Below, piece by piece: positions 26,547-34,832 of a stretch of 64,000 bases of DNA. The stretch's first letter is position 1; each line of letters opens with the position of its first letter. The translations under genes and the position numbers were made by a program. Below the pieces are notes generated by a model, which saw only the letters and a list, made by a program, of their open reading frames with translations, was not told the DNA's origin and did not search any database. Location of the stretch: contig NZ_JOGO01000006.1 of assembly GCF_000719475.1 (NCBI RefSeq), forward strand, positions 62,001 through 126,000, written 5' to 3'. This DNA is from Streptomyces sp. NRRL F-5630. GTDB lineage: Bacteria > Actinomycetota > Actinomycetes > Streptomycetales > Streptomycetaceae.

Positions 26547-26712
26547 CGCCCAACCTCCCACTCCCGTGCCCGTCCGGCACCGCCCTCGGGACCGACCGGC
26601 CCCTAGTCTCACCCCGGACTTTTGGCCTAGGCCCCCGGGGGCGCCCGAGAAAACCAGGTCCTCACGGAGTAATGTCCCACCTGAGAAGACGATCACGAGG
26701 AAGGACAGCTTC

Positions 26713-27108
26713 ATGCTCTCCCGCCTGTTTGCCCCCAAGGTCACGGTCAGCGCCCACTGCGACCTGCCCTGCGGCGTCTACGACCCGGCGCAGGCCAGGA
26801 TCGAGGCCGAATCGGTCAAGGCCGTCCAGGAGAAGTACCAGGCCAACGAGGACGCCGACTACCGCACGCGCTGCATCATCATCAAGGAGCAGCGCGCCGA
26901 ACTGGCCAAGCACCACGTCTCGGTCCTCTGGAGCGACTACTTCAAGGCCCCGCACTTCGAGAAGTACCCGGAGCTGCACCAGCTCGTCAACGACACCCTC
27001 AAGGCCCTCTCGGCCGCGAAGGGCTCGAACGACCCGGCCACGGGCCAGAAGGCGCTCGACCTGATCGCCCAGATCGACAAGATCTTCTGGGAGACCAAGA
27101 AGGCCTGA
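26713..27108 (+). CDS. sodN: Nickel superoxide dismutase
   Basis: 131 residues; ATG behind GAGGAAGGA. A 14-residue propeptide (MLSRLFAPKVTVSA) precedes the nickel hook HCDLPCGVYDPAQ, giving His1, Cys2 and Cys6 after cleavage by SodX. It dismutates superoxide in the cytoplasm. In S. coelicolor its mRNA is controlled through nickel and the Nur-dependent small RNA s-SodF acting at the 5' end. The last six codons and stop (GAG ACC AAG AAG GCC TGA) form the attachment core of an integrated element, which leaves the protein intact but separates the gene from its terminator. Confidence 0.97.
   Translation: MLSRLFAPKVTVSAHCDLPCGVYDPAQARIEAESVKAVQEKYQANEDADYRTRCIIIKEQRAELAKHHVSVLWSDYFKAPHFEKYPELHQLVNDTLKALSAAKGSNDPATGQKALDLIAQIDKIFWETKKA
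27090..27108. repeat. attL: 19-bp attachment core at the sodN 3' end
   Basis: GGAGACCAAGAAGGCCTGA is identical to 40017-40035. It spans the end and stop codon of sodN. The integrase gene begins 8 bp further in, on the opposite strand. The pair brackets a region of plasmid-like genes, so these are the element boundaries. Confidence 0.88.
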
Positions 27109-27115
27109 TTCACGG

Positions 27116-28270
27116 CTAGGCCGTCTGACCTGCGCTTTCGCTGGTCATATCGCCTACCGGTCCGCACCCGGTCCGCAGGCCGCCGAGAACGGCGTCCATC
27201 ACGGACCGGGTGCGGTCTTCTTCGCCCGGCCACAGGTGCGCGTAGATCCGCAGTGTGATGACGGCGGACGCGTGGCCGAGGACCATCTGCACCTGCTTGA
27301 CGCTCGCCCCGCCCGCGATGAGCGCGGAGGCGTAGAAGTGCCGCAGGTCGTGCGTCACCATGCGCGGCAGCCCGACGGGCTTCCGCGCCTCGCGCTCGGC
27401 CGCCTCGTCCTCCTCCGCCTGGAGCGTCCTACGGGCGCAGTTCCACTCGGTCTTCCAGCGGCGGTAGTTGAGCGGCTCCCCCTCCTCCATCGTGAACAGC
27501 CACTCCGGGGACGGACGTGCGGCGAGATGCGCGAGGAGCGCATCGGTGACGACCTCCCCGACAGGGACCGTACGCCGGGATTTGGCGGTCTTCGGCGGAC
27601 CGACCTTCCCCGACTGGAGCCGCTGTCGCTCCACGCGGATACTGCCCGCCTTGAAGTCGACATCCGCCACCCTGAGGCCGAGCAGCTCCCCTATCCGCAG
27701 GCCCGATCCGGCGAGCGTGACGACGGCAGCGCGGATGTACGGCGGCATCACCCGCGCCATGGCCTCGACCTGGGCGACGGTGGGCGGAGTGACCTCCTCG
27801 TCCGGCATGACCGGAAGGGTGATCCGGCGGCACGGGCTGGAGGCGATGACCTTGTCGTCCACGGCGGCCGTCATGACGCGCACGAGGACGTCGTAGACGT
27901 TCCGCACGCTCCCGGGGCCAAGCTGATCGGACAGGTGCCTGAAGAGCACCTGTATATCGTTGCGGCGCATCGCCGCCAGTGAGCGGGCGCCGAGGGCGGG
28001 TACGAGGTGGAGCCGGAGCGCGTTGTCCGTGATGCGCTCACCCGCCTCGCTCGCGATGAGCGAACCCTGCCACCTCTCGGCGTATTTTTCGAAGGTGACG
28101 CGACCGGCTCGCGGGTCGACGTACTGACCGGTGACCACGCTGGTCGTGACCTCGTCGAGCCAGCGCTGGGCGTCGAGCTTCCGGTCGAAGTGACGAGCGT
28201 GCTCCTTGCCGTCGAGGTCGCGGTAGCGGGCTCGCCATTTGCCGTTGGGACGCTTCTGGATGTTCGCCAA
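27116..28270 (-). CDS. int: Tyrosine recombinase integrase
   Basis: 384 residues. N-terminal AP2-like arm-binding region (MANIQKRPNGKWRARYRDLD), core-binding domain at about 60-140, catalytic domain at 160-360. Catalytic residues: Arg192 in LAGSGLRIGE, Lys in PPKTAKSRR, His307 and Arg310 in THDLRH, His333 in LGHAS, nucleophile Tyr343 in RIYAHLWPG. It recombines the 19-bp sodN core. The stop lies 8 bp from the sodN stop, and the gene converges on sodN, as usual for site-adjacent integrases. Confidence 0.95.
   Translation of the reverse strand: MANIQKRPNGKWRARYRDLDGKEHARHFDRKLDAQRWLDEVTTSVVTGQYVDPRAGRVTFEKYAERWQGSLIASEAGERITDNALRLHLVPALGARSLAAMRRNDIQVLFRHLSDQLGPGSVRNVYDVLVRVMTAAVDDKVIASSPCRRITLPVMPDEEVTPPTVAQVEAMARVMPPYIRAAVVTLAGSGLRIGELLGLRVADVDFKAGSIRVERQRLQSGKVGPPKTAKSRRTVPVGEVVTDALLAHLAARPSPEWLFTMEEGEPLNYRRWKTEWNCARRTLQAEEDEAAEREARKPVGLPRMVTHDLRHFYASALIAGGASVKQVQMVLGHASAVITLRIYAHLWPGEEDRTRSVMDAVLGGLRTGCGPVGDMTSESAGQTA
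27160..27179 (+). repeat. Candidate left arm-type integrase site
   Basis: Two direct copies of GTCCGCA(C/G) with 11-bp period (27160-27167 and 27171-27179), inside the integrase C-terminal codons, 52 bp from the attL core. The same arrangement is found near the right end at 39892-39911. Confidence 0.55.
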
Positions 28271-28294
28271 GTGGCTTCTCCTCTGTGCTGGTTG

Positions 28295-28795
28295 TCAGTA
28301 GTGACCCCCGTTCTCGATGTCGCCGCTGAGGACGCGGGCGTCCCGCTCGTCGCCCATGAGGCGGAGGCACTGCTCGTGGATCGCCCGCGAGCTGTCGGGG
28401 TGGGACTTGATGTGGTCGGCGACGGCGACCACGGCGCGGTGCAGGCGGTCGCGGGCGTCGCGGGTTTCGTAGAACGCCTCGACGGCTTCCTGGACGAGCC
28501 GCCTGCTGTCGATGTCGAGCCCTTCGAGAGGCGGGGACATCAGCTCTTCGAGGGGGAGCTCGAAGACGCGGGAGAAGGCGAGGGCCTCATCGAGGTTGAT
28601 CCGGCGGCGGGGTGAACCACTCTCGATGCGCCACACGGCCGTCTGATTCATCTTCACGCCGGCTCTGGTCACGCGCTCGGCCAGCTCGGTCGTGCTCCAC
28701 CCCCTGACCTCACGCTCCAGGGCCACGCGGCTCGCCACGTTGCCTTCGCTGTAGAGCAGCGGCACCTCGCCGCCCTCAAACTGCTCGCTTGCCAT
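28295..28795 (-). CDS. XRE-family helix-turn-helix regulator of the element
   Basis: 166 residues from MASEQFEGG, behind GGAGG; an upstream in-frame ATG lacks a site. HTH at about 25-80: VALEREVRGWSTTELAERV, NQTAVWRIESGSPRRRINLD, then a regulatory helical C-terminus. It lies just upstream of int on the same strand and faces the excisionase across an operator, so it is the likely switch between integration and excision. Confidence 0.88.
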   Translation of the reverse strand: MASEQFEGGEVPLLYSEGNVASRVALEREVRGWSTTELAERVTRAGVKMNQTAVWRIESGSPRRRINLDEALAFSRVFELPLEELMSPPLEGLDIDSRRLVQEAVEAFYETRDARDRLHRAVVAVADHIKSHPDSSRAIHEQCLRLMGDERDARVLSGDIENGGHY

Positions 28796-28816
28796 CGAAC
28801 CTCCATCATGCCCGGC

Positions 28817-28856
28817 GTTAGTCAAATTGAAACATGGACTTCCCGATTTGGCTAAC
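28817..28856. promoter_or_regulatory. Divergent operator between the XRE regulator and excisionase
   Basis: Inverted repeat of 11 bp with one mismatch: GTTAGTCAAAT (28817-28827) and ATTTGGCTAAC (28846-28856), centred in the 120-bp divergent gap and more AT-rich than its surroundings. Its position suits autoregulation by the XRE protein. Confidence 0.6.
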
Positions 28857-28915
28857 GGCCGATCGCGAGGTAAGTCTTATGCGCACCGAATCGCCACCTA
28901 GTCGAATGGGAGAGC

Positions 28916-29110
28916 ATGCAGTACCTGACCACCGCCGAAGTCGCGGAGCGCTACCGCACCGCCGAGAGCACCGTCCGCTACTGGCGCCAGCTCAAGAAGG
29001 GGCCGCGCGGCATCAAGGTCGGCAAGCGGGTGCTCTACCCCGAGGCCGAACTGCTGCGCTACGAGCGCGCGCTGATCGACGGCGGAGAGGAGTGGGGCCT
29101 GGCCTCGTAA
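28916..29110 (+). CDS. xis: Excisionase-like MerR/HTH17 DNA-binding protein
   Basis: 64 residues: MQYLTTAEVAERYRTAESTV then RYWRQLKKGPRGIKVGKRVL is the winged-helix excisionase pattern found in nearly all actinobacterial integrative elements. GGGAG precedes the ATG. It should bend att DNA and direct Int to excision. Confidence 0.88.
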   Translation: MQYLTTAEVAERYRTAESTVRYWRQLKKGPRGIKVGKRVLYPEAELLRYERALIDGGEEWGLAS

Positions 29111-29212
29111 GCCACGGGCAGCCCCGGACACAGCAACGGCCCCCAGCGCGCCAACGCCGAGGGCCGGAGATTCCCCCGCACGTCGCCCACCCCTGAACGA
29201 ACGAACGAACCG

Positions 29213-29247
29213 GTGCGGGGCGGGACCTTGCCCGTCCCGTCCCGCAC
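29213..29247 (+). repeat. Imperfect hairpin before the DUF3631 gene
   Basis: Arms 29213-29225 and 29235-29247 pair with one mismatch around 9 nt, preceded by a triple GAAC direct repeat (about 29196-29210). It sits 15 bases before the DUF3631 start and covers its leader, so it may limit expression; a terminator role is also possible. Confidence 0.4.
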
Positions 29248-29262
29248 CTGAGAGGAACGTCT

Positions 29263-30864
29263 ATGGAGGACCCTACGTCCCCTGTCCCCACGAACGCATC
29301 CGAGGTTGTCTGGCCCACCCCCGCAGTCCCCGGCCAGGGCATCCCCCGGCGCAACGGGGACCGGGACAGGGACCGAACCGAGTCACGGTCCCCCGCATCG
29401 ACGGGTGTTCCGGTCGGGAACCGGAATTCTCCCAGCTCGGAGAATGCTCAGGTCAGCGCCTTGGAGTCAGGTCCCGCCGAACCGGACATCGGGGACCGGG
29501 CAGAGACTTCCGGCCCGCCGGTCCCCGAATCCGGTCCCGGCGTCCCCAACGAGCGCGAAGCACCCCGAGCCGGTGGTGAGGACCACGGTCCCCACGTGTC
29601 ATCGGGGACCGTGGTCGCCGACGGCGGTGCGGGGACCGGGAACCCCGCCGGTGCGAGCGACGAGACGGCGGACGAAGGCGCCGCCCTGCTGCACGACCTC
29701 CGTGCAGCTATCGGCCGGTACGTGGTGCTGCCGAGCGACGAAGCTCTGACGGCGGTCACGCTGTGGGTGGCGGCCTCCCACATCCAGCCCGCCCTCCAGC
29801 ACGCGCCAAGGCTGGCGGTGGTGGGGCCGACCAAGGGCTGCGGCAAGTCCCGCGTCCTGGACGTGCTCCACGAGACCGTGCACCAGCCGATGATGACCGT
29901 GAACACCTCGCCGGCGGTGGTCTTCCGCGTCATCGGCCAGAACCCGCCGACGCTGCTGGTGGACGAGGCCGACACCATCTTCGGCCCCAAGGCCGGCGAC
30001 AAGGAGGACCTGCGCGGCCTGCTGAACGCCGGACATCAGCGCAACCGCCCCGCCTGGCGAATCTCCGGCCCGGAGCACAAGCCGACCGCGTTCCCCACCT
30101 TCGCCATGGCAGCCCTCGCCGGGATCGGCGACCTGCCGGACACGATCATGGACCGTGCCGTCGTGCTCCGCATGCAGAAGCGCAAGCCGGGCGAGCGCAT
30201 CGCCCCGTTCCGCTCGCGGTACTCCGTTCCGGAGCTGAACGCGCTCCGGGACCGGCTGACCGCCTGGCTGGCCCCGCTGCGAAGCACCGCTGGGGGCCTG
30301 GTTCCGCGGATGCCGGTCGAGGACCGCGCTGCCGATACGTGGGAACCACTGGTGATCATCGCCGAGCTGGCCGGCAGGCAGTGGCCCTCGTGGGCCCGTG
30401 CCGCCTGCCTGGCGATGACGCGCAACGAGGTCGTGCAGGACGAGCAGACGACGCTGAAGACCCGATTGCTCCGGGACATCCGCCGCGTTTTCGAGCAGCA
30501 GGGCGACACCGGGGCGATGCGCAGCCACGACCTGCTCGCCGCTCTCGTCCAGGACCCCGAGGCACCGTGGGCCGAGTACGGCACCAAGGGCCTGAACGCT
30601 TATCACCTGGCCAACCTGCTGAGGGACTTCGGCGTCAGCCCGGCCAACCACCGCTTCGAGAATGGCAGGCAGGCCAAGGCGTACGCCCGCAACCAGTTCG
30701 TCGATGCCTGGGCCCGATACTGCCCCGCCCCCGACGCACCGGTCCCCGCAGCCGGCGAAAGCGTCCTCGCGCGTCGAATCCAGGGCAAGCCGCCGATCCC
30801 ACCGACCGGGACACCGCCCGTTGGCCCACCCGGCGGGCCTTCCGGCCCCCGGCGCACTCGCTGA
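29263..30864 (+). CDS. DUF3631-domain P-loop ATPase, probable replication or DNA-processing protein of the element
   Basis: 533 residues, ATG behind GAGAGGAA. Residues 1 to about 140 are disordered (Pro/Gly/Arg/Glu). The ATPase core has Walker A VVGPTKGCGKSR (186-197) and Walker B LLVDEAD (231-237), followed by GHQRNRPAWRISGPEHKP and IMDRAVVLRMQKRKPGE. The last 180 residues are the DUF3631 region, ending in a Pro-rich tail. Such proteins resemble helicase-like ATPases of phages and plasmids. No primase or RepSA gene is present, so this is the best candidate for element replication; that is inference. Its 5' DNA contains an octamer cluster. Confidence 0.8.
   Translation: MEDPTSPVPTNASEVVWPTPAVPGQGIPRRNGDRDRDRTESRSPASTGVPVGNRNSPSSENAQVSALESGPAEPDIGDRAETSGPPVPESGPGVPNEREAPRAGGEDHGPHVSSGTVVADGGAGTGNPAGASDETADEGAALLHDLRAAIGRYVVLPSDEALTAVTLWVAASHIQPALQHAPRLAVVGPTKGCGKSRVLDVLHETVHQPMMTVNTSPAVVFRVIGQNPPTLLVDEADTIFGPKAGDKEDLRGLLNAGHQRNRPAWRISGPEHKPTAFPTFAMAALAGIGDLPDTIMDRAVVLRMQKRKPGERIAPFRSRYSVPELNALRDRLTAWLAPLRSTAGGLVPRMPVEDRAADTWEPLVIIAELAGRQWPSWARAACLAMTRNEVVQDEQTTLKTRLLRDIRRVFEQQGDTGAMRSHDLLAALVQDPEAPWAEYGTKGLNAYHLANLLRDFGVSPANHRFENGRQAKAYARNQFVDAWARYCPAPDAPVPAAGESVLARRIQGKPPIPPTGTPPVGPPGGPSGPRRTR
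29356..29638. repeat. Iteron-like cluster of GGGGACCG octamers
   Basis: Direct copies at 29356, 29491, 29604 and 29631 and inverted copies (CGGTCCCC) at 29386, 29519 and 29586: seven exact octamers in 283 bp, plus near-matches. They fall in all three codon positions of the gene, so they are not a by-product of a repeated peptide. Possible binding sites for a replication or partition protein. Confidence 0.55.
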
Positions 30865-30893
30865 TCCCAGCCCCGTACCAATCCGTCGCATCC

Positions 30894-30973
30894 GTCCCCG
30901 CGCAGGTCAGCGCGGGGACGGGGTTCCTTGCCGATACGGATCACTCCGTACCTGCACCGTTCTCCGTACCTGC
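30894..30973. other. Candidate oriT / control region upstream of mobC
   Basis: The 179-bp gap between the ATPase and mobC holds a 10-bp perfect inverted repeat (30894-30903 with 30910-30919, 6-nt loop) followed by a 12-bp direct repeat CTCCGTACCTGC at 30944-30955 and 30962-30973. Hairpin plus direct repeats next to mobC and relaxase genes is the usual form of an origin of transfer. A terminator or operator is the alternative. Confidence 0.45.
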
Positions 30974-31043
30974 CCTGAACAGCAACGGGACGCATGCGAC
31001 GGACGTGACGAAGCCCCGCCCACACGACGACCGGAGCACCACC

Positions 31044-31721
31044 ATGCCCGAACGAAGCACCGAAACCCCCACCCGCCGCCGCAAGGGGTTCCTCGGCCTG
31101 ACCCGCCGTTCAGCAGCAAGCTGGAGCGAACGAGCCTCTAACGAGGCTTCGTCCGCGCTTGCCCCCGCCCCCGGGGTGGCGGAGGAGGCCGGGCGCCAGG
31201 GGGCGCCCGAGCCGGAGGAGGCTGCCGCCGAGATCAGCTGCCCGCCGACACCCGACTCCGCCGCTCACCCGTCGGTCGAGCCACCCTCCTGGCGAGATCT
31301 CAACGCCCCTGCCCTGCCCGCACTGATGAACCGCAAGCGCACCGTGGAAAAGCGCGACCAGGAGAAGACCATCCGTTTCACGCGGACAGCGGTCGCTGTG
31401 ATCAGCGCCGCCGCTCACCAGCGCGGTCAGAAGTTCGCCGGATTCGTCGGGGACGCAGCCCTCGCCGTCGCCCAGGGCAAGGCAGGACTGGCCGGGAGTC
31501 CGGAGGACGACCCCATCCGCCCGCTGATCGAGGCCGTCGAGGCACACACAATCGCGCTGAACCGCATCGGCGGCAACCTCAACCAGATCACCGCAGCCAT
31601 CCATCGCGGCGCCGTGCCGGGACGCGCCGAGGCTGTGCTGGACCGTGTCGAGCGCGCAGCCGAGAACAGCTACCGACTGATCGACCATCTCCTGGCGGAG
31701 GGGACCGCGCATGGTTCCTGA
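31044..31721 (+). CDS. mobC: MobC-like relaxosome accessory protein
   Basis: 225 residues from MPERSTETPT, behind CGGAG. The N-terminal 100 residues are Pro/Ala/Glu-rich. The C-terminal 115 hold the MobC fold: RFTRTAVAVISAAAHQRGQ and the signature LNRIGGNLNQITAAIHRG. It helps open oriT for the relaxase. Its stop overlaps the relaxase start by 11 bp. Confidence 0.88.
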   Translation: MPERSTETPTRRRKGFLGLTRRSAASWSERASNEASSALAPAPGVAEEAGRQGAPEPEEAAAEISCPPTPDSAAHPSVEPPSWRDLNAPALPALMNRKRTVEKRDQEKTIRFTRTAVAVISAAAHQRGQKFAGFVGDAALAVAQGKAGLAGSPEDDPIRPLIEAVEAHTIALNRIGGNLNQITAAIHRGAVPGRAEAVLDRVERAAENSYRLIDHLLAEGTAHGS

Positions 31722-33414
31722 CGTCTCCACCGGCTCCGACACCCGCGGACTGATCGTCTACCTCTTCGGCCCCGGCCGCCGCGACGAACACACCGACCCA
31801 CACATCGTCGCCGCCTGGGACATGGCCGGCGCCCCCGACCCCGGCCGCGACCCCGAAGCCACCTACACCCAGCTCGCCAAGCGCCTCGACGCCCACGTCA
31901 ACCTGCGCACCCGCGAGCTGGGCGGCAAGAAACCATCCCAGCACGTCTGGCACTGCCCGGTCCGCACCGCGCCCGGCGACCGCTACCTCACCGACGCCGA
32001 GTGGGCCGAGGTCGCCCGCCGTATCGTCCACGCTGCCGGCATCGCCCCCGAGTGCGACGAGAAGGGATGCCGATGGATCGCCGTGCGCCACGCCGCCGAT
32101 CACATCCACATCATGGCCACCACCGTCCGCGCCGACGGACGCCGCCCACGCACCCACCGCGACGGCCAACGGGCCCAAGCCGAGTGCCGGAAGATCGAAG
32201 CCGAGTTCGGCCTGCGCCGCCTGAAGTCCGGCGACCTCACCGCGCCCCGCACCCCCACCGGCGCCGAACGCGCCAAAGCCGAGCGTCAGGGCCAGACAGT
32301 CACCGCACGGCACTGGCTCCGCGAGCAGGCGTACGCGGTCGCCGCCGCCGTGCACAACGAGGCGGACTACTTCACCGTGCTGGAGTCCCTCGGCATCAAG
32401 GTCAAAACCCGCATCGGCCCCGAAACCGGCGACGTGATCGGCTACAGCCTCGCCGCCCCCGGAGACACCAACGCGGCCGGCGAACCCGTCTGGTACGGAG
32501 GCTCGAAACTCGCCCCCGACCTCTCCATCAACCGCCTACGCGAACGCCTCCCTGACCAGCAGTTGGCCGACCGCCCGCGTTTTGTGGCGGACCCCACCGA
32601 CCCGTGGCGGCACACCACCACCGCCATCCATACCGCACGCACCGTCCTCGACGCCGATGACGATGCCGCCGCCCAGGGCCACCTGGCCGCTTTCGGCGAC
32701 GCTCTCTACAACATCGCCAGCGCCACGACCGGCCCACACCGGGCAGAACTACGGGCGGCGGCGACGGCGTTCAACCGCGCCCGCCGCTCCGCCACCCGCG
32801 CCGATCACCGGACCGCAACCGCCCTGCGCAAGGCCGCCAAGGAACTCGCTTACGCCTCCAACGAGCCGGGCGCACTCGCCATCGCCCTGCTCTTCGCCAC
32901 CATGCACCTGGCCCGCGCCGCAGCCAAGTGGCACGAACAGCGCGGCCACGAACAGCAGGCCGCTGCGGCTGAGGAAGCCTTCCGCCACCTCCAAGCGGGC
33001 TATCAGCAGGCCGCCACACCCGTCTTGGCGGACCTGGCCCGCCGCGCACCGCGAGCCACGACCGCCCGCCGCTTCGAGCAAGACGTTCGCGCGACCCTCC
33101 CCCACCACGCCGCCCGAATCCTCGCCGACCCCACCTGGACCGCCCTGACGACCACCCTCGCCCACGCCGAAACCACCGGCCACAACCCCCGACGTCTTCT
33201 GGCCGAAGTGGGCGCCCAGCGGGAACTCGACAGCGCCGAGCACCCCGCCGAGGTCCTCAACTGGCGCATCACCGCTCAACCGAACCGGCGGACACAAGCG
33301 GCTCGCAGCCGAAGCACCACCGACGGAAGGTCGTCCATGTCCGCCGTTCCAAACGGGTCGGCCTCGCCGGTTGGCTATCCGCCCCGCACGGTCTCCCCAC
33401 GAAGGAGCCGATAG
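31711..33414 (+). CDS. mobA: MobA/VirD2-type relaxase
   Basis: 567 residues, ATG behind GGAGGGG inside the mobC end. The N-terminal 190 residues are the relaxase domain: the metal-binding H-x3-H-x-H cluster is [10 protein letters not shown] (His127, 131, 133), with [18 protein letters not shown] upstream and [20 protein letters not shown] downstream. The remaining 370 residues are Ala-rich helices. It nicks oriT and pilots single-stranded DNA; a membrane coupling protein must come from elsewhere. The catalytic Tyr is not assigned with certainty. Confidence 0.87.
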   Translation: MVPDVSTGSDTRGLIVYLFGPGRRDEHTDPHIVAAWDMAGAPDPGRDPEATYTQLAKRLDAHVNLRTRELGGKKPSQHVWHCPVRTAPGDRYLTDAEWAEVARRIVHAAGIAPECDEKGCRWIAVRHAADHIHIMATTVRADGRRPRTHRDGQRAQAECRKIEAEFGLRRLKSGDLTAPRTPTGAERAKAERQGQTVTARHWLREQAYAVAAAVHNEADYFTVLESLGIKVKTRIGPETGDVIGYSLAAPGDTNAAGEPVWYGGSKLAPDLSINRLRERLPDQQLADRPRFVADPTDPWRHTTTAIHTARTVLDADDDAAAQGHLAAFGDALYNIASATTGPHRAELRAAATAFNRARRSATRADHRTATALRKAAKELAYASNEPGALAIALLFATMHLARAAAKWHEQRGHEQQAAAAEEAFRHLQAGYQQAATPVLADLARRAPRATTARRFEQDVRATLPHHAARILADPTWTALTTTLAHAETTGHNPRRLLAEVGAQRELDSAEHPAEVLNWRITAQPNRRTQAARSRSTTDGRSSMSAVPNGSASPVGYPPRTVSPRRSR

Positions 33415-33481
33415 CGGAAAACGGGGGCGCCCTCGTGCGACGTGTTCCCGGAGGAACGTTCAGTTCCCGAACGGCGCTCCT

Positions 33482-33514
33482 GGTGCCCTCGCTGCCACCG
33501 GCAGCGAGGGCACC
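33482..33514. terminator. Bidirectional terminator between mob genes and the cargo operon
   Basis: 15-bp perfect stem (33482-33496 with 33500-33514) with a 3-nt loop, located between the relaxase end and the end of the leftward HAD gene. It separates transfer genes from cargo. Confidence 0.82.
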
Positions 33515-33519
33515 CGTCG

Positions 33520-34065
33520 TCAAGCGGCTCGGGCTGCGGGTAACTGCGAGACCCACCTCGTCGCCTCGGTCAGGTGCTCGGACAGCAGACCGAAATATGG
33601 GTTGGGCTGCACGAGGAGAGTCGCTGTTCCGCGGGCGGTGCGCTCCGCCGCCCAGGCGTGGTCGAGACCCGTGAAGTCGTCATCTATCCAGACGGCGGGG
33701 GCGTCGCCGAGCCAGCCGTCGACGTGGTCGCGCTTCCAGAGGTAGCCATCAGGATGGCTGGTGGTGATCTGGGGACGCGGCAAATCAACGTGTGGAAAGG
33801 CCGGGAGGTCGAGAAGGGGCCCGATGAGGGTGGTGGCGTCCTGCCGCCAGCTTGTGCACCAGACCGGGGTGACCAAACCTGTGCGGATGACGTCCATGAG
33901 CAGGCGGCCATGGTCGGGGTTGAGCCAGACGGTGACCGGATTGTCGACGCTGCGGCCGACGGGCACGACGTCGTGGCGGACGTGGGTGGCCGGGGTCGAG
34001 CCGTCCTCGTTGGGGAAGGGTATGAGGACACCGTCGATGTCGAGGAGCAGGTAGGGCATGCGCAT
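33520..34065 (-). CDS. HAD-superfamily domain protein
   Basis: 181 residues; ATG behind GGAGGAA. Motif I is [12 protein letters not shown], motif II is [10 protein letters not shown] and the acidic motif IV is [11 protein letters not shown], the pattern of small HAD phosphatase-like proteins. It is the last gene of a leftward four-gene cargo operon. The substrate is unknown. Confidence 0.85.
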   Translation of the reverse strand: MRMPYLLLDIDGVLIPFPNEDGSTPATHVRHDVVPVGRSVDNPVTVWLNPDHGRLLMDVIRTGLVTPVWCTSWRQDATTLIGPLLDLPAFPHVDLPRPQITTSHPDGYLWKRDHVDGWLGDAPAVWIDDDFTGLDHAWAAERTARGTATLLVQPNPYFGLLSEHLTEATRWVSQLPAARAA

Positions 34066-34099
34066 CGGTTCCTCCAGGGAAGCCGGGGCGAATGGCTTG

Positions 34100-34831
34100 T
34101 CAGAGCTTGCGGGCGCGGATCAACAGGGTGGTGGGCCAGTAGCCCATGCGGGGGTCGTGGAACTCCTGGGCCGAGGTGAGCCAAAAGCCCGCCTGACGTA
34201 GGTGCTTCTCCCACCGGTCCGCGGAGAACTCCCAGCGGGCGAGGGGTAAGCGAGTGCGGTCGGGGAGGGTGACGTGGTCGCGGCGAGGACGGTCGTCTCC
34301 GGAGGGGCTTCGGCCACCACGCTGCGGGTGCGGAACCGAGAAGGCGAGCACCCGACCGGGCGTGAGGCGCTGGGCGATGGTCGGGAGCAGGAGCTCGGGG
34401 GCGACAAGCCCGATGGCGCCGAAGACGGAGTAGATCGCGTCGAACTGCTCGTCGGAAGCGCGCAGGTGGTGCAGTGCGTGCCCGGCGACGAAGGTGAGGT
34501 TGTCCAGCCGTCCGTAGTGGGAGCGGGCGCGGCGGACCTGGAGGCCGACCAGGTCGACGCCGGTGACGTGGGCGCCGATTGGGGTGTCCCCTGCTCGAGC
34601 GAAGCCGAGAGCTTGGGGAAAGGTGGCGAGGTGGGCGGCGTTGTGGCCGGGGCCGCAGCCGAGTTCCAGGAGCCGCTTGCCCCGAAGGTCGGGGCCGAGG
34701 ATCTCGGCTCCAGGCCCTTGGCCGGGTCTCGTGGTCCATTCCATCCGGGCGGGTACGGCAAGGGGTTGGGCAGGCCCGGCGGCGGTGCGCTGGAGGGCGT
34801 GGGCGTGCCAGGGCGATGCCTGGGCGAGCAC
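34100..34831 (-). CDS. Class I SAM-dependent methyltransferase (cargo)
   Basis: 243 residues from a GTG one base after the phosphotransferase stop, with GGAG inside the end of that gene. SAM motif LLELGCGPGHNAAHLA (post-I TGVDLVGLQV), then AIYSVFGAIG and RVLAFSVPHP. The start MEWTTRPGQG is possible but lacks a ribosome site. Neighbouring phosphotransferase and HAD genes suggest small-molecule modification. Confidence 0.85.
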   Translation of the reverse strand: MLAQASPWHAHALQRTAAGPAQPLAVPARMEWTTRPGQGPGAEILGPDLRGKRLLELGCGPGHNAAHLATFPQALGFARAGDTPIGAHVTGVDLVGLQVRRARSHYGRLDNLTFVAGHALHHLRASDEQFDAIYSVFGAIGLVAPELLLPTIAQRLTPGRVLAFSVPHPQRGGRSPSGDDRPRRDHVTLPDRTRLPLARWEFSADRWEKHLRQAGFWLTSAQEFHDPRMGYWPTTLLIRARKL

Positions 34832-34832
34832 G

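Noticed and set aside
27090..27108. tRNA 3' end as the attachment site
   Set aside because: No tRNA fold is present; the repeat is the coding end of sodN.
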